DNA of 15,605 nt, from contig JAFVXP010000122.1 in assembly GCA_017501055.1 (NCBI GenBank), positions 1 to 15,605 of the forward strand, read 5' to 3'. The notes beneath the pieces are model-generated. The model was not told where the DNA came from. It saw only the letters and a list, made by a program, of their open reading frames with translations, and ran no database searches. The DNA is from Clostridia bacterium. Its GTDB lineage: Bacteria > Bacillota > Clostridia > Oscillospirales > CAG-382. A program made the position numbers and the translations under genes. Positions 1 to 7,526 of this stretch are shown here, piece by piece (position 1 is the stretch's first letter; each line of letters opens with the position of its first letter).

Positions 1-119
1 CGCTTGAAAATATTCTCTTTTTTCTCATCCTGCTGAACAGGCGCAGAAGTTTCTTCTGCGCCCGTGTCATTAGTGATGTCGTTTTCAATAAGAGTTATCT
101 CTTTATTTCGTGACTCCAT
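1..119 (-). CDS. N-terminus of an unrecognised protein, cut by the window edge
   Basis: Reading leftwards from an ATG at 117-119, the frame stays open to the window edge (39 full codons). The peptide starts MESRNKEITLIENDITND and continues with a polar, Glu/Lys/Gln-rich stretch (res. 19-36) that looks like a disordered cytoplasmic N-terminus. The ATG lies inside the end of ilvE, overlapping it by 25 bases in another frame, so the two would be co-transcribed. No convincing Shine-Dalgarno precedes the ATG and no other in-frame ATG/GTG/TTG is available nearby, so the start is uncertain. A perfect 10-bp hairpin (40-62) falls within the frame. I do not recognise the family; the visible part is too short and low in complexity. 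It could also be non-coding sequence downstream of ilvE. Confidence 0.45.
   Translation of the reverse strand, partial: MESRNKEITLIENDITNDTGAEETSAPVQQDEKKENIFK
40..62. other. Perfect GC-rich inverted repeat downstream of ilvE
   Basis: A 10-bp stem, GGCGCAGAAG at 40-49 pairing with CTTCTGCGCC at 53-62, encloses a 3-base loop. Neither strand has a T-run after the stem, so it is not a standard intrinsic terminator. It sits 33 bases past the ilvE stop, inside the putative partial gene, where it would encode Gly-Ala-Glu-Glu-Thr-Ser-Ala-Pro. It could be an mRNA stabilising or attenuating hairpin, or a coincidence of codons. Confidence 0.4.
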
Positions 120-1165
120 CCAAAATCATCTTTCTTGTTACCGAACTGAATGCCGGTGATTTCATCGTAAAGCATCTGGGAAACAGTGCCGATTTCATTG
201 TTGTTGATAACGAGCTTCTTTCCGTTCCAGTCGAGAAGACCAACGGGGGAGATAACGGCAGCGGTGCCGGTACCGAACATTTCCTTCAGCTCACCCTTCT
301 GACCTGCCTCATAAACCTCATCGATCGAAACTCTGCGTTCCTCAACGGTGTATCCCTTGGCCTTAAGGAAGTTGATGACCGAGTCTCTGGTTACGCCGGG
401 GAGGATGTTGCCCTCGAGCTTGGGGGTAACAACGGTGTCGCCGATTACGAAGAATACGTTCATAGCGCCGACCTCGTCGATGTATCTGTGCTCGATACCG
501 TCGAGCCAGAGAACCTGAGCATAGCCGAGCTGCTCTGCCTTTTCCTGACCCTTAAGCGAGGCAGCGTAGTTGCCGCCAACCTTGGCAAAGCCGGTACCGC
601 CCTTGACGGCGCGAACGTACTCGTCCTCAACGCAGATCTTAACAGGCGCGAGACCGCTTGCGTAATATGCTCCGACGGGGGAGAGGATTATCATAAACTT
701 GTAGGTGTGCGAAGGATGTACGCCGAGGAAGGGGTCGGTTGCGATAATGAAGGGACGGATATAAAGTGAGGTGCCCTCCTGAGTGGGGATCCAATCCTGA
801 TCGACGAGAACAAGCTCCTCGATTGCCTGAAGCACGTCCTCGGTGTTGACCTGAGGGATGCACATTCTGACGTTGGTGTTGTTCATTCTCTCAATGTTCT
901 TTTCGGGACGGAACAAAAGAATTCTGCCGTCCTTTGCACGGTAAGCCTTCATGCCCTCGAACATTTCCTGACCGTAATGGAATACCATACAAGCAGGGGA
1001 AAGGGAAATGTCGGCGAAGGGAACTATTCTTGCATCGTGCCAACCCTTTTCGGTGTTGTAATCCATAATAAACATATGGTCGGTAAATATTTTGCCGAAA
1101 CCAAGCGTGCCAGTGGGCTTTGCTTTGGGTGCGGTAGTAAGTGTGCGTGTGATGTGCATTTTCAT
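95..1165 (-). CDS. ilvE: Branched-chain amino acid aminotransferase
   Basis: This PLP-dependent class IV aminotransferase transfers the amino group between glutamate and the 2-oxo acids of leucine, isoleucine and valine, the last step of branched-chain amino acid synthesis, in the cytoplasm. The 356 residues match the long BCAT type. Visible marks are the substrate-side segment FHYGQEMFEGMKAY (62-75), the probable PLP lysine K195 in FAKVGGNYAAS, the GYAQVLWLDG segment (214-223) and the phosphate-binding GTGTAAVISPVG (298-309). Start: the ATG at 1163-1165 is only 3 bases from the AAAGGA ribosome binding site (1168-1173). A second ATG at 1157-1159 (protein MHITRTL...) has 9-base spacing and may be the real start, shortening the protein by two residues. 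Transcription likely starts from the promoter at 1201-1229. The short leader leaves no room for a T-box or leucine-type attenuator. Confidence 0.95.
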   Translation of the reverse strand: MKMHITRTLTTAPKAKPTGTLGFGKIFTDHMFIMDYNTEKGWHDARIVPFADISLSPACMVFHYGQEMFEGMKAYRAKDGRILLFRPEKNIERMNNTNVRMCIPQVNTEDVLQAIEELVLVDQDWIPTQEGTSLYIRPFIIATDPFLGVHPSHTYKFMIILSPVGAYYASGLAPVKICVEDEYVRAVKGGTGFAKVGGNYAASLKGQEKAEQLGYAQVLWLDGIEHRYIDEVGAMNVFFVIGDTVVTPKLEGNILPGVTRDSVINFLKAKGYTVEERRVSIDEVYEAGQKGELKEMFGTGTAAVISPVGLLDWNGKKLVINNNEIGTVSQMLYDEITGIQFGNKKDDFGWSHEIKR

Positions 1166-1200
1166 TATCCTTTCAGATATTGTTTATAATATACTGAATA

Positions 1201-1229
1201 ATTATACAACCGCAAATTTGCTTTTTCAA
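1201..1229 (-). promoter_or_regulatory. Sigma-A-type promoter of ilvE with a palindrome in its spacer
   Basis: On the minus strand TTGAAA (1224-1229) is followed by exactly 17 bases and a perfect TATAAT (1201-1206). Predicted transcription starts near 1194, leaving a leader of about 30 nt. The spacer contains the perfect 10-bp palindrome GCAAATTTGC (1212-1221), placed where a dimeric repressor could block RNA polymerase. An operator role is inference. Confidence 0.75.
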
Positions 1230-1309
1230 TACTTTTCTAAATAATTTATACTCAAAATCACGTTTTTTCTTATAAAAACTATACGCACGAAACGATAATG
1301 CAAAAAAAT

Positions 1310-1351
1310 TTAACATATATTAACATACAGTTCATATTTATCGTTTATAAT
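1310..1351 (+). promoter_or_regulatory. Promoter of the M23 gene with three phased TTAACA-like half sites
   Basis: A perfect TATAAT (1346-1351) lies about 30 bases before the ribosome binding site, with no good -35 hexamer 16-18 bases upstream. Instead there are direct repeats TTAACA (1310-1315), TTAACA (1320-1325) and TTCATA (1331-1336), spaced 10 and 11 bases apart. This fits the PhoP box of Bacillus (TT-A/C/T-A-C/T-A repeats with roughly 5-base gaps). Read on the other strand it resembles the WalR box (TGTWAH repeats), but with one gap of 4 instead of 5. An OmpR-family response regulator probably replaces the missing -35. Which one is inference. Confidence 0.55.
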
Positions 1352-1382
1352 CGTATCGAATTTGGGCATTGGAGGTTAGTTT

Positions 1383-2468
1383 TTGGATATTATTTCAAAA
1401 AGTATTAAGTCCATACACAAAAATAAAATAACTGTTATAGCAATAACGGCGTTTGCTGTTGCACTTTGCTGTATATTCGCTTTTGTTGGCAACAGTTCCG
1501 AGCCTGTTGAAGTTATTTCGGACGTTGCTTCCGAAGAAAACGTTTCAACAGCACTTCTTTCCGGCGAAGCGATATATATTGACGGCGAATTCGTTGCAGC
1601 ACTTAACAATAAGACTGATGCAGAAGAAGCAATAAAAACTGTTCTTGATGCACGTATTTCTGCACTTTCGCTTAATGCAAACGCAGAAAACAGCTTTGTT
1701 AATAAGATCGAAATCGTTTCCGGAGAATATTCCGAAAACACCTTCGTTGATAAAGTAAAAGCAATTTCGCTCCTCTCGGGCGAAACGGTATATGACTATA
1801 CCGATAAAACACTTGCAGTTAAGCTTTCTGTATCCTCGGTTATCAACGTTAGCGAAAACGTTGTTCTTGAGCATAATACCAAAACCGTTTATACCGATTC
1901 AATGCGTAACGGCGCAAAGAAGGTCGTAACAAAGGGTTATGACGGCGAAGGTAAAGAAATTTACCGTGTTGTTTCTGTTGACGGTATTGAAACCGAACGT
2001 ACATTTGTAACACTTGAAGTTACCACAGAACCCGTTGACGAAGTAATTCGTGTCGGCGCTCGTTCAAACGGTTCAAACGTTGCATCTCTTAATAAGTTTA
2101 TAAAGCCTTACGACGGCACTGTTACTTCTTATGTAGGTCCCAGATGGGGCAGAACCCATAACGGACTTGATATTTCAAAGCAGGGCTGCCACGGCGATCC
2201 CGTTGTAGCGGCATACGGCGGTACGGTTGTCAGAGCAGACGTATATAACGGTTACGGTAATTGTGTTATTATCGACCACGGTGACGGTGTTGAAACTCTT
2301 TATGCACACCTTAGTGCGTTTTCCGTAAAGGTTGGCGACGTTGTTTCTACAGGTGCAGAAATTGGTAAGATCGGTTCTACCGGCGTTTCCACAGGACCTC
2401 ACCTCCATTTCGAGGTTCACGTTGACGGAGAAATAGTAAATCCCCTTATCTTTGTTGACTACGATTAA
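1383..2468 (+). CDS. Membrane-anchored G5/M23 peptidoglycan endopeptidase
   Basis: This is a LytM-type zinc metallopeptidase that probably cuts peptidoglycan cross-links outside the membrane. Residues 1-15 are basic and 16-35 form one membrane segment, so the rest (about 325 residues) faces the wall. Residues 60-145 are an uncharacterised linker. Residues about 148-226 resemble a G5 domain (conserved pattern around TMRNGAKK-like and KGYDGEGKEIY segments, ending VDEVIRVGAR). The M23 core (240-355) has RTHNGLDIS and PHLHFEV, giving zinc ligands H259, D263 and H342 and the catalytic histidines H309 and H340, all intact, so it should be active. The start is TTG (1383-1385), 7 bases after GGAGG (1371-1375). 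It is monocistronic, divergent from ilvE, and ends at a strong hairpin. The upstream boxes suggest control by a cell-wall or phosphate two-component system. A role in growth or in sporulation cannot be decided from sequence. Confidence 0.88.
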   Translation: MDIISKSIKSIHKNKITVIAITAFAVALCCIFAFVGNSSEPVEVISDVASEENVSTALLSGEAIYIDGEFVAALNNKTDAEEAIKTVLDARISALSLNANAENSFVNKIEIVSGEYSENTFVDKVKAISLLSGETVYDYTDKTLAVKLSVSSVINVSENVVLEHNTKTVYTDSMRNGAKKVVTKGYDGEGKEIYRVVSVDGIETERTFVTLEVTTEPVDEVIRVGARSNGSNVASLNKFIKPYDGTVTSYVGPRWGRTHNGLDISKQGCHGDPVVAAYGGTVVRADVYNGYGNCVIIDHGDGVETLYAHLSAFSVKVGDVVSTGAEIGKIGSTGVSTGPHLHFEVHVDGEIVNPLIFVDYD

Positions 2469-2481
2469 AATTTGATAATAT

Positions 2482-2512
2482 AAAAGAGGTTGTTATTGCA
2501 ACCTCTTTTTTG
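2482..2512 (+). terminator. Intrinsic terminator of the M23 gene
   Basis: The stem AAAAGAGGTTG (2482-2492) pairs with CAACCTCTTTT (2499-2509) around a 6-base loop and runs into a T-tract, 13 bases after the stop codon. The A-run on the left arm gives a T-run on the other strand, so it can also back up termination of the opposing operon. Confidence 0.88.
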
Positions 2513-2527
2513 TATCTTCGGTATTAA

Positions 2528-2552
2528 AAACCCCACCGTTTTGGTGGGGTTT
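2528..2552 (-). terminator. Intrinsic terminator of the pssA-side operon
   Basis: The stem AAACCCCACC (2528-2537) pairs with GGTGGGGTTT (2543-2552) around a 5-base loop. Read on the minus strand it starts 7 bases after the pssA stop and ends in GGGGTTTTT. It would close the long minus-strand transcript. The T-run is short and partly inside the stem, so the hairpin at 2482-2512 may help. Confidence 0.8.
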
Positions 2553-2559
2553 AAATCTT

Positions 2560-3243
2560 TTATTTACTTACGTCACCGGCTTCAACGGTTGCGTCAACGG
2601 GTTTGTCAAACTGCTTGGGCGATTTGCAATCGCCTGCGATGAGCAATATAAGAAGCAATAAAACGTGAACACAGAGATAAATCATAGCGGTCTTGATGTC
2701 GGGCTTCTTGATTTTAATATTGAAAATATAACCGATAGCAAGAGTCAACAAAGTAATTCTAAACAACCAAACCATTACTTCAGGAGCAATGAACGTGGTA
2801 AGTACAAAGAGAATCGTGACAATCGGCACAGAAGCAGGAATCGGAACACCCTTGAAGTATTTCATGGTCTTGCCGGGCTTTTCGTTTGAAAGCGTGTTGA
2901 AGTATGCAAGTCTGATAACACCGCAAAGAATGAAGATGCAGTAGATGAGAACGTCAAGCCAACCGTCAAAACCGAAAGAAAAAGCTACAAAGCAGGGAAC
3001 AAAACCAAAGCTTATTGCATCGCAAAGACTGTCAAGCTGAACACCGTAGAACTTTTGCTTCGGAGATCTGTTTTTTTCTGCTCTTGCAATCTTTCCGTCA
3101 AAGCTGTCGCAGAGAAAAGCGAAAAACAACATAAAAACAGCAAATTTAAAATTGCCGTTTGCCGCGAGGAAGCACGAGGTCACGGCCGAGATAAGTCCGA
3201 ACATCGTAACTGCGTTCGCTAAAGAATAATAACCTATAAACAT
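2560..3243 (-). CDS. pssA: CDP-diacylglycerol-serine O-phosphatidyltransferase
   Basis: This integral membrane enzyme makes phosphatidylserine from CDP-diacylglycerol and serine, the entry to phosphatidylethanolamine. The CDP-alcohol phosphotransferase signature is complete: D46, D49-G50, A53-R54, G67, D71 and D75 in CDSFDGKIAR...GVQLDSLCD. The segment between AR and G is 12 residues rather than the usual 8-9, a small loop insertion. Several hydrophobic segments flank it (about 8-26, 33-46, 78-104, 125-150, 155-172, 184-203), and residues 204-227 form a polar tail. The serine substrate is assigned from overall resemblance to PssA; a phosphatidylglycerophosphate synthase (PgsA) is the main alternative. 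The gene starts 15 bases after rsgA, with GGAGG (3250-3254) 6 bases before its ATG, and is the last gene before the terminator. Its place in this cluster, where rpe is more usual, is noteworthy. Confidence 0.85.
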   Translation of the reverse strand: MFIGYYSLANAVTMFGLISAVTSCFLAANGNFKFAVFMLFFAFLCDSFDGKIARAEKNRSPKQKFYGVQLDSLCDAISFGFVPCFVAFSFGFDGWLDVLIYCIFILCGVIRLAYFNTLSNEKPGKTMKYFKGVPIPASVPIVTILFVLTTFIAPEVMVWLFRITLLTLAIGYIFNIKIKKPDIKTAMIYLCVHVLLLLILLIAGDCKSPKQFDKPVDATVEAGDVSK

Positions 3244-3258
3244 AATAATCCTCCGATT

Positions 3259-4146
3259 TTATTTATATCTGTCGATATTTTTAAGCTCATCATAAAGCTT
3301 TTTATAACTTTCGTGTCTCGATGCGGCGATCCTGCCTTCCGAAACCGCATACGCAATACCGCATTCGGTTTCTTTCGTATGAGTGCAATCCGCATATCTG
3401 CAATTATGCTTGTACTCTTCAAATTCAGGGAATAGCGCACAAAGCTCTTTGTGGTCGATAGCGCAATATAGCTCGGTACTGACAGCCGTAAAGCCGGGGG
3501 TGTCGGCAAGATATGTACCGTTGCCGAAGGAAAACAGCTCGGTCGTACGTGTGGTATTCTTGCCTCGAGCAATCTTTTGTGAAAGCTCGCCCGTTTCTAA
3601 ATTAAGGAAGGGATAAATCGAATTTATCAACGTCGATTTACCAACACCCGAAGCACCGCACAAAACTGCAATCTTTCCGTTCAAAAGCTCTTTTGCCTCG
3701 TCAATACCGACCTTTGCGTTAGAACTCGTTTGAACCGTTTTGAAAGGAGTTTTTCGATATACGTCGCAAATTTCATCAGAATCCGCAATATCGTTTTTTG
3801 ATATGATGATCGCACATTCAATACCGTTCTTCTCTGCAATTACAGTGAGAAGGTCTATATTATATAGGTACGGCATCGGGTCTTTCGGTGCAACCACCAT
3901 AGCAAGAAGGTCAATATTTGCAACGGGCGGTCTTACAAGGAAATTCTTTCTCGGCAGGAGGGAAGTAATAAATCCGTTTCCGTTGCCGTTATCACGAAAA
4001 ATAACTCTGTCTCCTGCAAGTATCTTGCCGTCAAATTTCCTGACCTTTGTGCCCGAACGGCAAATAAACCGTGTTCCGTCGTGCTCGACGGTATATAATC
4101 CGTTTTTACCTGAAAGGACAAGCCCTTCTTTTTCAACAATACTCAA
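3259..4146 (-). CDS. rsgA: Ribosome small subunit-dependent GTPase A
   Basis: RsgA (YjeQ/YloQ) binds the immature 30S subunit and uses GTP hydrolysis in its final maturation. It is a circularly permuted GTPase: an N-terminal OB fold (about 8-65), G4-like SKND (116-119), P-loop GASGVGKST (164-172), T199-T202 as G2 candidates and DTPG (215-218). A C-terminal zinc site follows with C249, C254, H256 and C262. The order G4-G1-G3 is the family hallmark, and the 295 residues are normal. G4 reads SKND instead of NKxD. The start is TTG (4144-4146), 7 bases after GGAGG (4154-4158). The TTG shares a TTGA overlap with the prkC stop, pointing to translational coupling. Co-transcription with a PASTA kinase is common in Firmicutes, and RsgA is a reported PrkC substrate in Bacillus. 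Confidence 0.95.
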   Translation of the reverse strand: MSIVEKEGLVLSGKNGLYTVEHDGTRFICRSGTKVRKFDGKILAGDRVIFRDNGNGNGFITSLLPRKNFLVRPPVANIDLLAMVVAPKDPMPYLYNIDLLTVIAEKNGIECAIIISKNDIADSDEICDVYRKTPFKTVQTSSNAKVGIDEAKELLNGKIAVLCGASGVGKSTLINSIYPFLNLETGELSQKIARGKNTTRTTELFSFGNGTYLADTPGFTAVSTELYCAIDHKELCALFPEFEEYKHNCRYADCTHTKETECGIAYAVSEGRIAASRHESYKKLYDELKNIDRYK

Positions 4147-6707
4147 GGAGCAACCTCCGTGCTTGTATCGGTTGTTGCTGTATTGTCTGAAACGTCAACC
4201 GAAGTATCGGTCGAGGTTTGCTCGGAACTGTCGGGGGTTTCGGAAACCGTAGGTTCTTCGGACGGCTCAGTGGAAGGCTCGTCGGAAGGTTCAGCCGACG
4301 GTTCATTAGAAGGCTCGTCGGACGGCTCTGCGGAAGGCTCATCGGAAGGCTCAACCGACGGTTCTGTAGAAGGTTCATCGGACGGCTCTGCAGAAGGTTC
4401 GGTCGAAGGCTCATCGGAAGGCTCGAGAGACGGTTCGTCAGACGGCTCTTCGGGAACGTAATAACTAATCAAGATAAGGTCGATACGTGTAATATCTTCC
4501 GTAAGAGGTGTGTTGAAGGGTACGCTTTGGTGAATGATCAAAGCATTTTCATCGGGCTCGAAGGAGGGAATACATCCAAGTGTTTCCAATGCGTCCATGC
4601 GCTCTTCGAATCCTGTGATCATTTCGGTTGCGGAAACAAGATCCTTGAGGGATTCGTCTGCAGTGTAGTAGGAGGTGAATATATCAAACTCTCTGCCCTG
4701 CAAAAGAACCTGAAGCTGTGTTTTCGCCTGCTCGTATGTAAGCCCCGTCAAATTAGGTGTCGGAGTGGCACTCTTTGGAATCGAAACTTCGATAATAACC
4801 TTCGTTCCAATCGAACTGACAACACCTGCGGGGATACTCTGCGAGATTACTCTGCCGTTACCGCCTTCAACCTCGGTATATTTAACCTCAACGTTGTAGA
4901 GGGCATATACCTTTGCAAATCTGATAGCATCGGCTTCGGTCATACCGATAAGCTTGGGCATCTTTGCGGTTTTGGAGGAAGCTTGGTTTTTGCAGATGAA
5001 AACTTCAACGGAATCGCCGTTCTTAAGCTCTACACCCGCTTCGGGCTTCGTATAAATGACCTGGTCGTCAAATCTGTAAGGATTCTCGGGGTCTGCGATT
5101 TCGGTGAATTTAACCTTCAATCCAAGGTTAGAAAGCAAGGTTTCCGCTGTGTTCTTGGGATATCCTTCCAATTCGGGAACGATGATCTTCTCGAAACGGT
5201 TAACGATTATCTGCGAGAAATGCAAGAATTCGTTATTCTGAGGCTTCTTACTGATGTGTCCGCCTCTGGGTTCGGTTTCAACGATCTGGTTCATGGCGTA
5301 TTCGGGATTACTAATGTAAATGATCTCGTCAATGACGATATTCGCACTGTAGCCGTAGTTAATGCCGTTTTTAAGCTCGTTTACAAGCTTGTCGCTGAAG
5401 ATCGTACCGTCTTTTGTAAGGTCGGGATAGATAACCTCGGTTTCTTTATCGTAAATAATCTCCGAAACGTCGCCGGAAACGTTGGTCGGATCGTTTGAAT
5501 TGTCACCGCCCGTATTCTCGTTAGGATCACCGAAAAGACCGGGGAATACGATTTGGAGATAAGGTGTAAATACCTGAACCAAAACGATAACTGCGGTAAG
5601 CAGAAATGCAATAGCAACACCGTTGATTATGGGGAACATAGAACGGTTGATCTTGCGTTTCTTTTTCTTCTTTGTGCTCTTGCCTTTATTAGCAACAGGC
5701 TGCTTTTGATTAGGTTGCGCTGACGGCTTCTTTACGCCGAGAGTTTGAGCAATATCATCTTCTTCATAAGGCTGAATCTCGGCAGTGTCGATCATTTCAA
5801 TAGAAACAACGCTGGCTCTTCCTGTGGGACTTTCGTCTGCGCTTGTGGAGTCCATAGCGAATATAACGTCGGGATTACGCAATACCCATTCAATAGCCTT
5901 AACCATCGTATGAGCCGATTGGAATCTGTCAGAAGGCGATTTTTCCATAGCCTTAAGAATGATCTGCGAAACACCAACGGGAATATCAAGAACAATATCT
6001 CTCGGGTGAACGGGCTCGTCGTTGACCTGCATCATCGCAACCTCCATAGGAGTTTCTGCGGTGAAGGGAAGAACACCCGTTACAGCCTCGTAAAGCATAA
6101 TACCGACGGAATAAAGATCGGAATAATAATCTGTCTCTTTTCCGCAAGCCTGCTCGGGAGAGATATAATAAACCGTACCGACAGCCTTTTCGTCGTTCTG
6201 TTCGGAAACGGAATTGGGCAATTTAGCAATGCCGAAGTCGGTGACCTTAATATCACCGTTCTTCATAAGAATTATATTCTGAGGCTTGATGTCACGGTGG
6301 ATTATACCCTTGCTGTGAGCATGCTCAAGTGCACGAAGGATCTGCAAAACGTAAATGCAGGCTTCCTTCCAACCGATAACACCCTTGTTGTCAAGATACT
6401 CACGGAGAGTGATACCGTCGAGGTATTCCATAACGATATATTTAATATCGGGGTAGATCGCAACGTCGTAAACACCAACGATGTTCTTGTTGGAAAGCAT
6501 AGCAACAGCCTTGGATTCATCAATAAATCTTGCTTCTGCCTGCTCGTTGCCGTTGTATTCGTCGTTAAGTATCTTAATAGCAACGACACGGTTCATAACA
6601 AGGTCCTGAGCCTTAAGGACACAAGCCATACCGCCCATGCCGATAAGCTCAAGTATTCTGTATCTGCCGTCGAGAACTTTTCCCACGAATTGTTCGTATT
6701 TATTCAT
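4143..6707 (-). CDS. prkC: PASTA-domain Ser/Thr protein kinase with a repeat tail
   Basis: This transmembrane Hanks-type kinase reads cell-wall fragments outside and phosphorylates cytoplasmic targets in growth, division and germination. The kinase domain (about 13-275) is complete: GMGGMA loop (23-28), K45, HRD with D139, K141, N144, DFG (157-159), and activation-loop candidates S166, S168 and T178 before SPEQ (183-186). A long acidic then Lys-rich juxtamembrane region (276-355) leads to one membrane segment (about 358-380). Outside are a degenerate module (about 424-506), two PASTA repeats (507-574 and 580-645), a divergent PASTA-like module (648-750) and a 17-fold x-E-P-S tail (753-820) with a Ser/Thr-rich end (821-854). 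At 854 residues it is longer than the usual 600-700. ATG with AAAGGA 6 bases upstream; it follows its phosphatase by 38 bases. Confidence 0.95.
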   Translation of the reverse strand: MNKYEQFVGKVLDGRYRILELIGMGGMACVLKAQDLVMNRVVAIKILNDEYNGNEQAEARFIDESKAVAMLSNKNIVGVYDVAIYPDIKYIVMEYLDGITLREYLDNKGVIGWKEACIYVLQILRALEHAHSKGIIHRDIKPQNIILMKNGDIKVTDFGIAKLPNSVSEQNDEKAVGTVYYISPEQACGKETDYYSDLYSVGIMLYEAVTGVLPFTAETPMEVAMMQVNDEPVHPRDIVLDIPVGVSQIILKAMEKSPSDRFQSAHTMVKAIEWVLRNPDVIFAMDSTSADESPTGRASVVSIEMIDTAEIQPYEEDDIAQTLGVKKPSAQPNQKQPVANKGKSTKKKKKRKINRSMFPIINGVAIAFLLTAVIVLVQVFTPYLQIVFPGLFGDPNENTGGDNSNDPTNVSGDVSEIIYDKETEVIYPDLTKDGTIFSDKLVNELKNGINYGYSANIVIDEIIYISNPEYAMNQIVETEPRGGHISKKPQNNEFLHFSQIIVNRFEKIIVPELEGYPKNTAETLLSNLGLKVKFTEIADPENPYRFDDQVIYTKPEAGVELKNGDSVEVFICKNQASSKTAKMPKLIGMTEADAIRFAKVYALYNVEVKYTEVEGGNGRVISQSIPAGVVSSIGTKVIIEVSIPKSATPTPNLTGLTYEQAKTQLQVLLQGREFDIFTSYYTADESLKDLVSATEMITGFEERMDALETLGCIPSFEPDENALIIHQSVPFNTPLTEDITRIDLILISYYVPEEPSDEPSLEPSDEPSTEPSAEPSDEPSTEPSVEPSDEPSAEPSDEPSNEPSAEPSDEPSTEPSEEPTVSETPDSSEQTSTDTSVDVSDNTATTDTSTEVAP
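4248..4451. repeat. In-frame 12-bp tandem repeat encoding (x-E-P-S)17 in prkC
   Basis: Seventeen consecutive 12-bp units encode a tetrapeptide x-E-P-S (the last is EEPT), prkC residues 753-820. The variable position is Asp in units 2, 4, 7, 10, 12 and 15, and E, L, T, A, V or N elsewhere. Units differ at synonymous positions, so the array is not freshly amplified, but its near identity makes slippage and strain-level length variation likely. Confidence 0.95.
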
Positions 6708-6730
6708 ATTAATTCCTTTCGCATATCGAA

Positions 6731-6746
6731 GTTTTCGGCTGAAAAC
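6731..6746 (-). other. Small hairpin between prpC and prkC
   Basis: GTTTTC (6731-6736) and GAAAAC (6741-6746) form a perfect 6-bp stem with a 4-base loop, starting in the last stop-codon base of prpC. It is AT-rich and has no T-tract, so it is not a terminator. At most it affects mRNA processing between the phosphatase and the kinase. Confidence 0.3.
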
Positions 6747-7498
6747 TATTCGCTGCCCAATAAAACAGCCGTTATGTTGTCAAGGCCTCCGCCTTCGTTT
6801 GCTTCGGTAATAAGTTTTTCGGTTCTTGTTTTATAGGATGTTTCTTTTGTTGTATAAGTACCGGAAATGATTTCAGCGATCCGTTCGTTGTTAACGTGGT
6901 TTGTAAGCCCGTCTGTGCATAACAAAAGCCTGTCGTAATTGTCGATCCTGAAAAGATCGCATTCAACCCTTTCGTTAACGCCCAACGCACGAAGAATTAT
7001 GTTTTTATTAGGGTGATTAACCGCCTGCTCGGGAGTCAATTCACCTTTTTCAATAAGATATTGAACAAAAGAATGGTCCGTTGATACCTGAATTAAAACA
7101 TTTTCCGTCTGCTTATAAAGCCTGCTGTCACCGATGTTGACCGCAAAAGTACCGCAGAGACAAACGATTACTGCAACGAGAGTTGTACCCATACCTTCAA
7201 GGTCTGCGTTGGTCTTCGATTTTGAATATACTGCATAATTAGCTTGGTCAACGGCAGATTTCAAAAGGGATTTGATTTCGTTCTCGGTATAATCGTCGGG
7301 GTTTTTGGAAGAAAAAGCTTTTTTGACGACCGATGCAAAGGTCTTAACGGCAAGAGCGCTCGCTACGTTTCCGCCTTTTGCTCCGCCCATACCGTCACAA
7401 ACGATAGCACAGAAATAACCTTCCTTGGCAAAAAGCGCAAAGCTGTCTTGGTTGTTCTTGCGTTTCATACCAACGTCGGTCTTACCGTTACATATCAT
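6746..7498 (-). CDS. prpC: PP2C-family protein phosphatase, partner of PrkC
   Basis: This metal-dependent Ser/Thr phosphatase reverses PrkC phosphorylation in the cytoplasm. All PP2C metal-site motifs are present: [11 protein letters not shown] (8-18, D18), VCDGMGG (33-39, D35), GDSRLY (123-128), CTDGL (194-198, D196) and GGLDN (237-241, D240). The 250 residues match the bacterial stand-alone phosphatases (PrpC/Stp), and there is no membrane segment or extra domain. ATG (7496-7498) follows a GGGAG site at 8 bases. It lies 28 bases after rlmN and 38 before prkC. The phosphatase-then-kinase order is standard in Firmicutes and keeps the pair in balance. Confidence 0.95.
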   Translation of the reverse strand: MICNGKTDVGMKRKNNQDSFALFAKEGYFCAIVCDGMGGAKGGNVASALAVKTFASVVKKAFSSKNPDDYTENEIKSLLKSAVDQANYAVYSKSKTNADLEGMGTTLVAVIVCLCGTFAVNIGDSRLYKQTENVLIQVSTDHSFVQYLIEKGELTPEQAVNHPNKNIILRALGVNERVECDLFRIDNYDRLLLCTDGLTNHVNNERIAEIISGTYTTKETSYKTRTEKLITEANEGGGLDNITAVLLGSE

Positions 7499-7526
7499 AC
7501 TTTTTTCTCCCTTCTAAAGAATTTTG

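Noticed and set aside
110..769. Plus-strand open frame inside ilvE
   Set aside because: It is antisense to a clearly conserved aminotransferase and has no independent support.
1166..1200. T-box, leucine leader peptide or other attenuator before ilvE
   Set aside because: The predicted leader is about 30 nt, too short for these elements, and no leader hairpin or T-run is seen.
2469..2559. A small gene or RNA between the M23 gene and pssA
   Set aside because: The 91 bases are accounted for by two terminator hairpins; no start with a ribosome binding site is seen.
4248..4451. CRISPR-like or other non-coding repeat array
   Set aside because: The 12-bp units are contiguous, without spacers, and in frame within prkC; they are a protein repeat.
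4218..5498. Long plus-strand open frame (426 codons) opposite prkC
   Set aside because: It is a shadow of the kinase coding frame: Cys/Arg/Phe-rich nonsense with no family likeness, no ribosome binding site, and it includes the antisense of the x-E-P-S repeat.
5745..6836. Second long plus-strand open frame (363 codons) opposite prkC and prpC
   Set aside because: It spans a gene junction and is antisense to two well-supported genes; its peptide looks random and lacks start signals.
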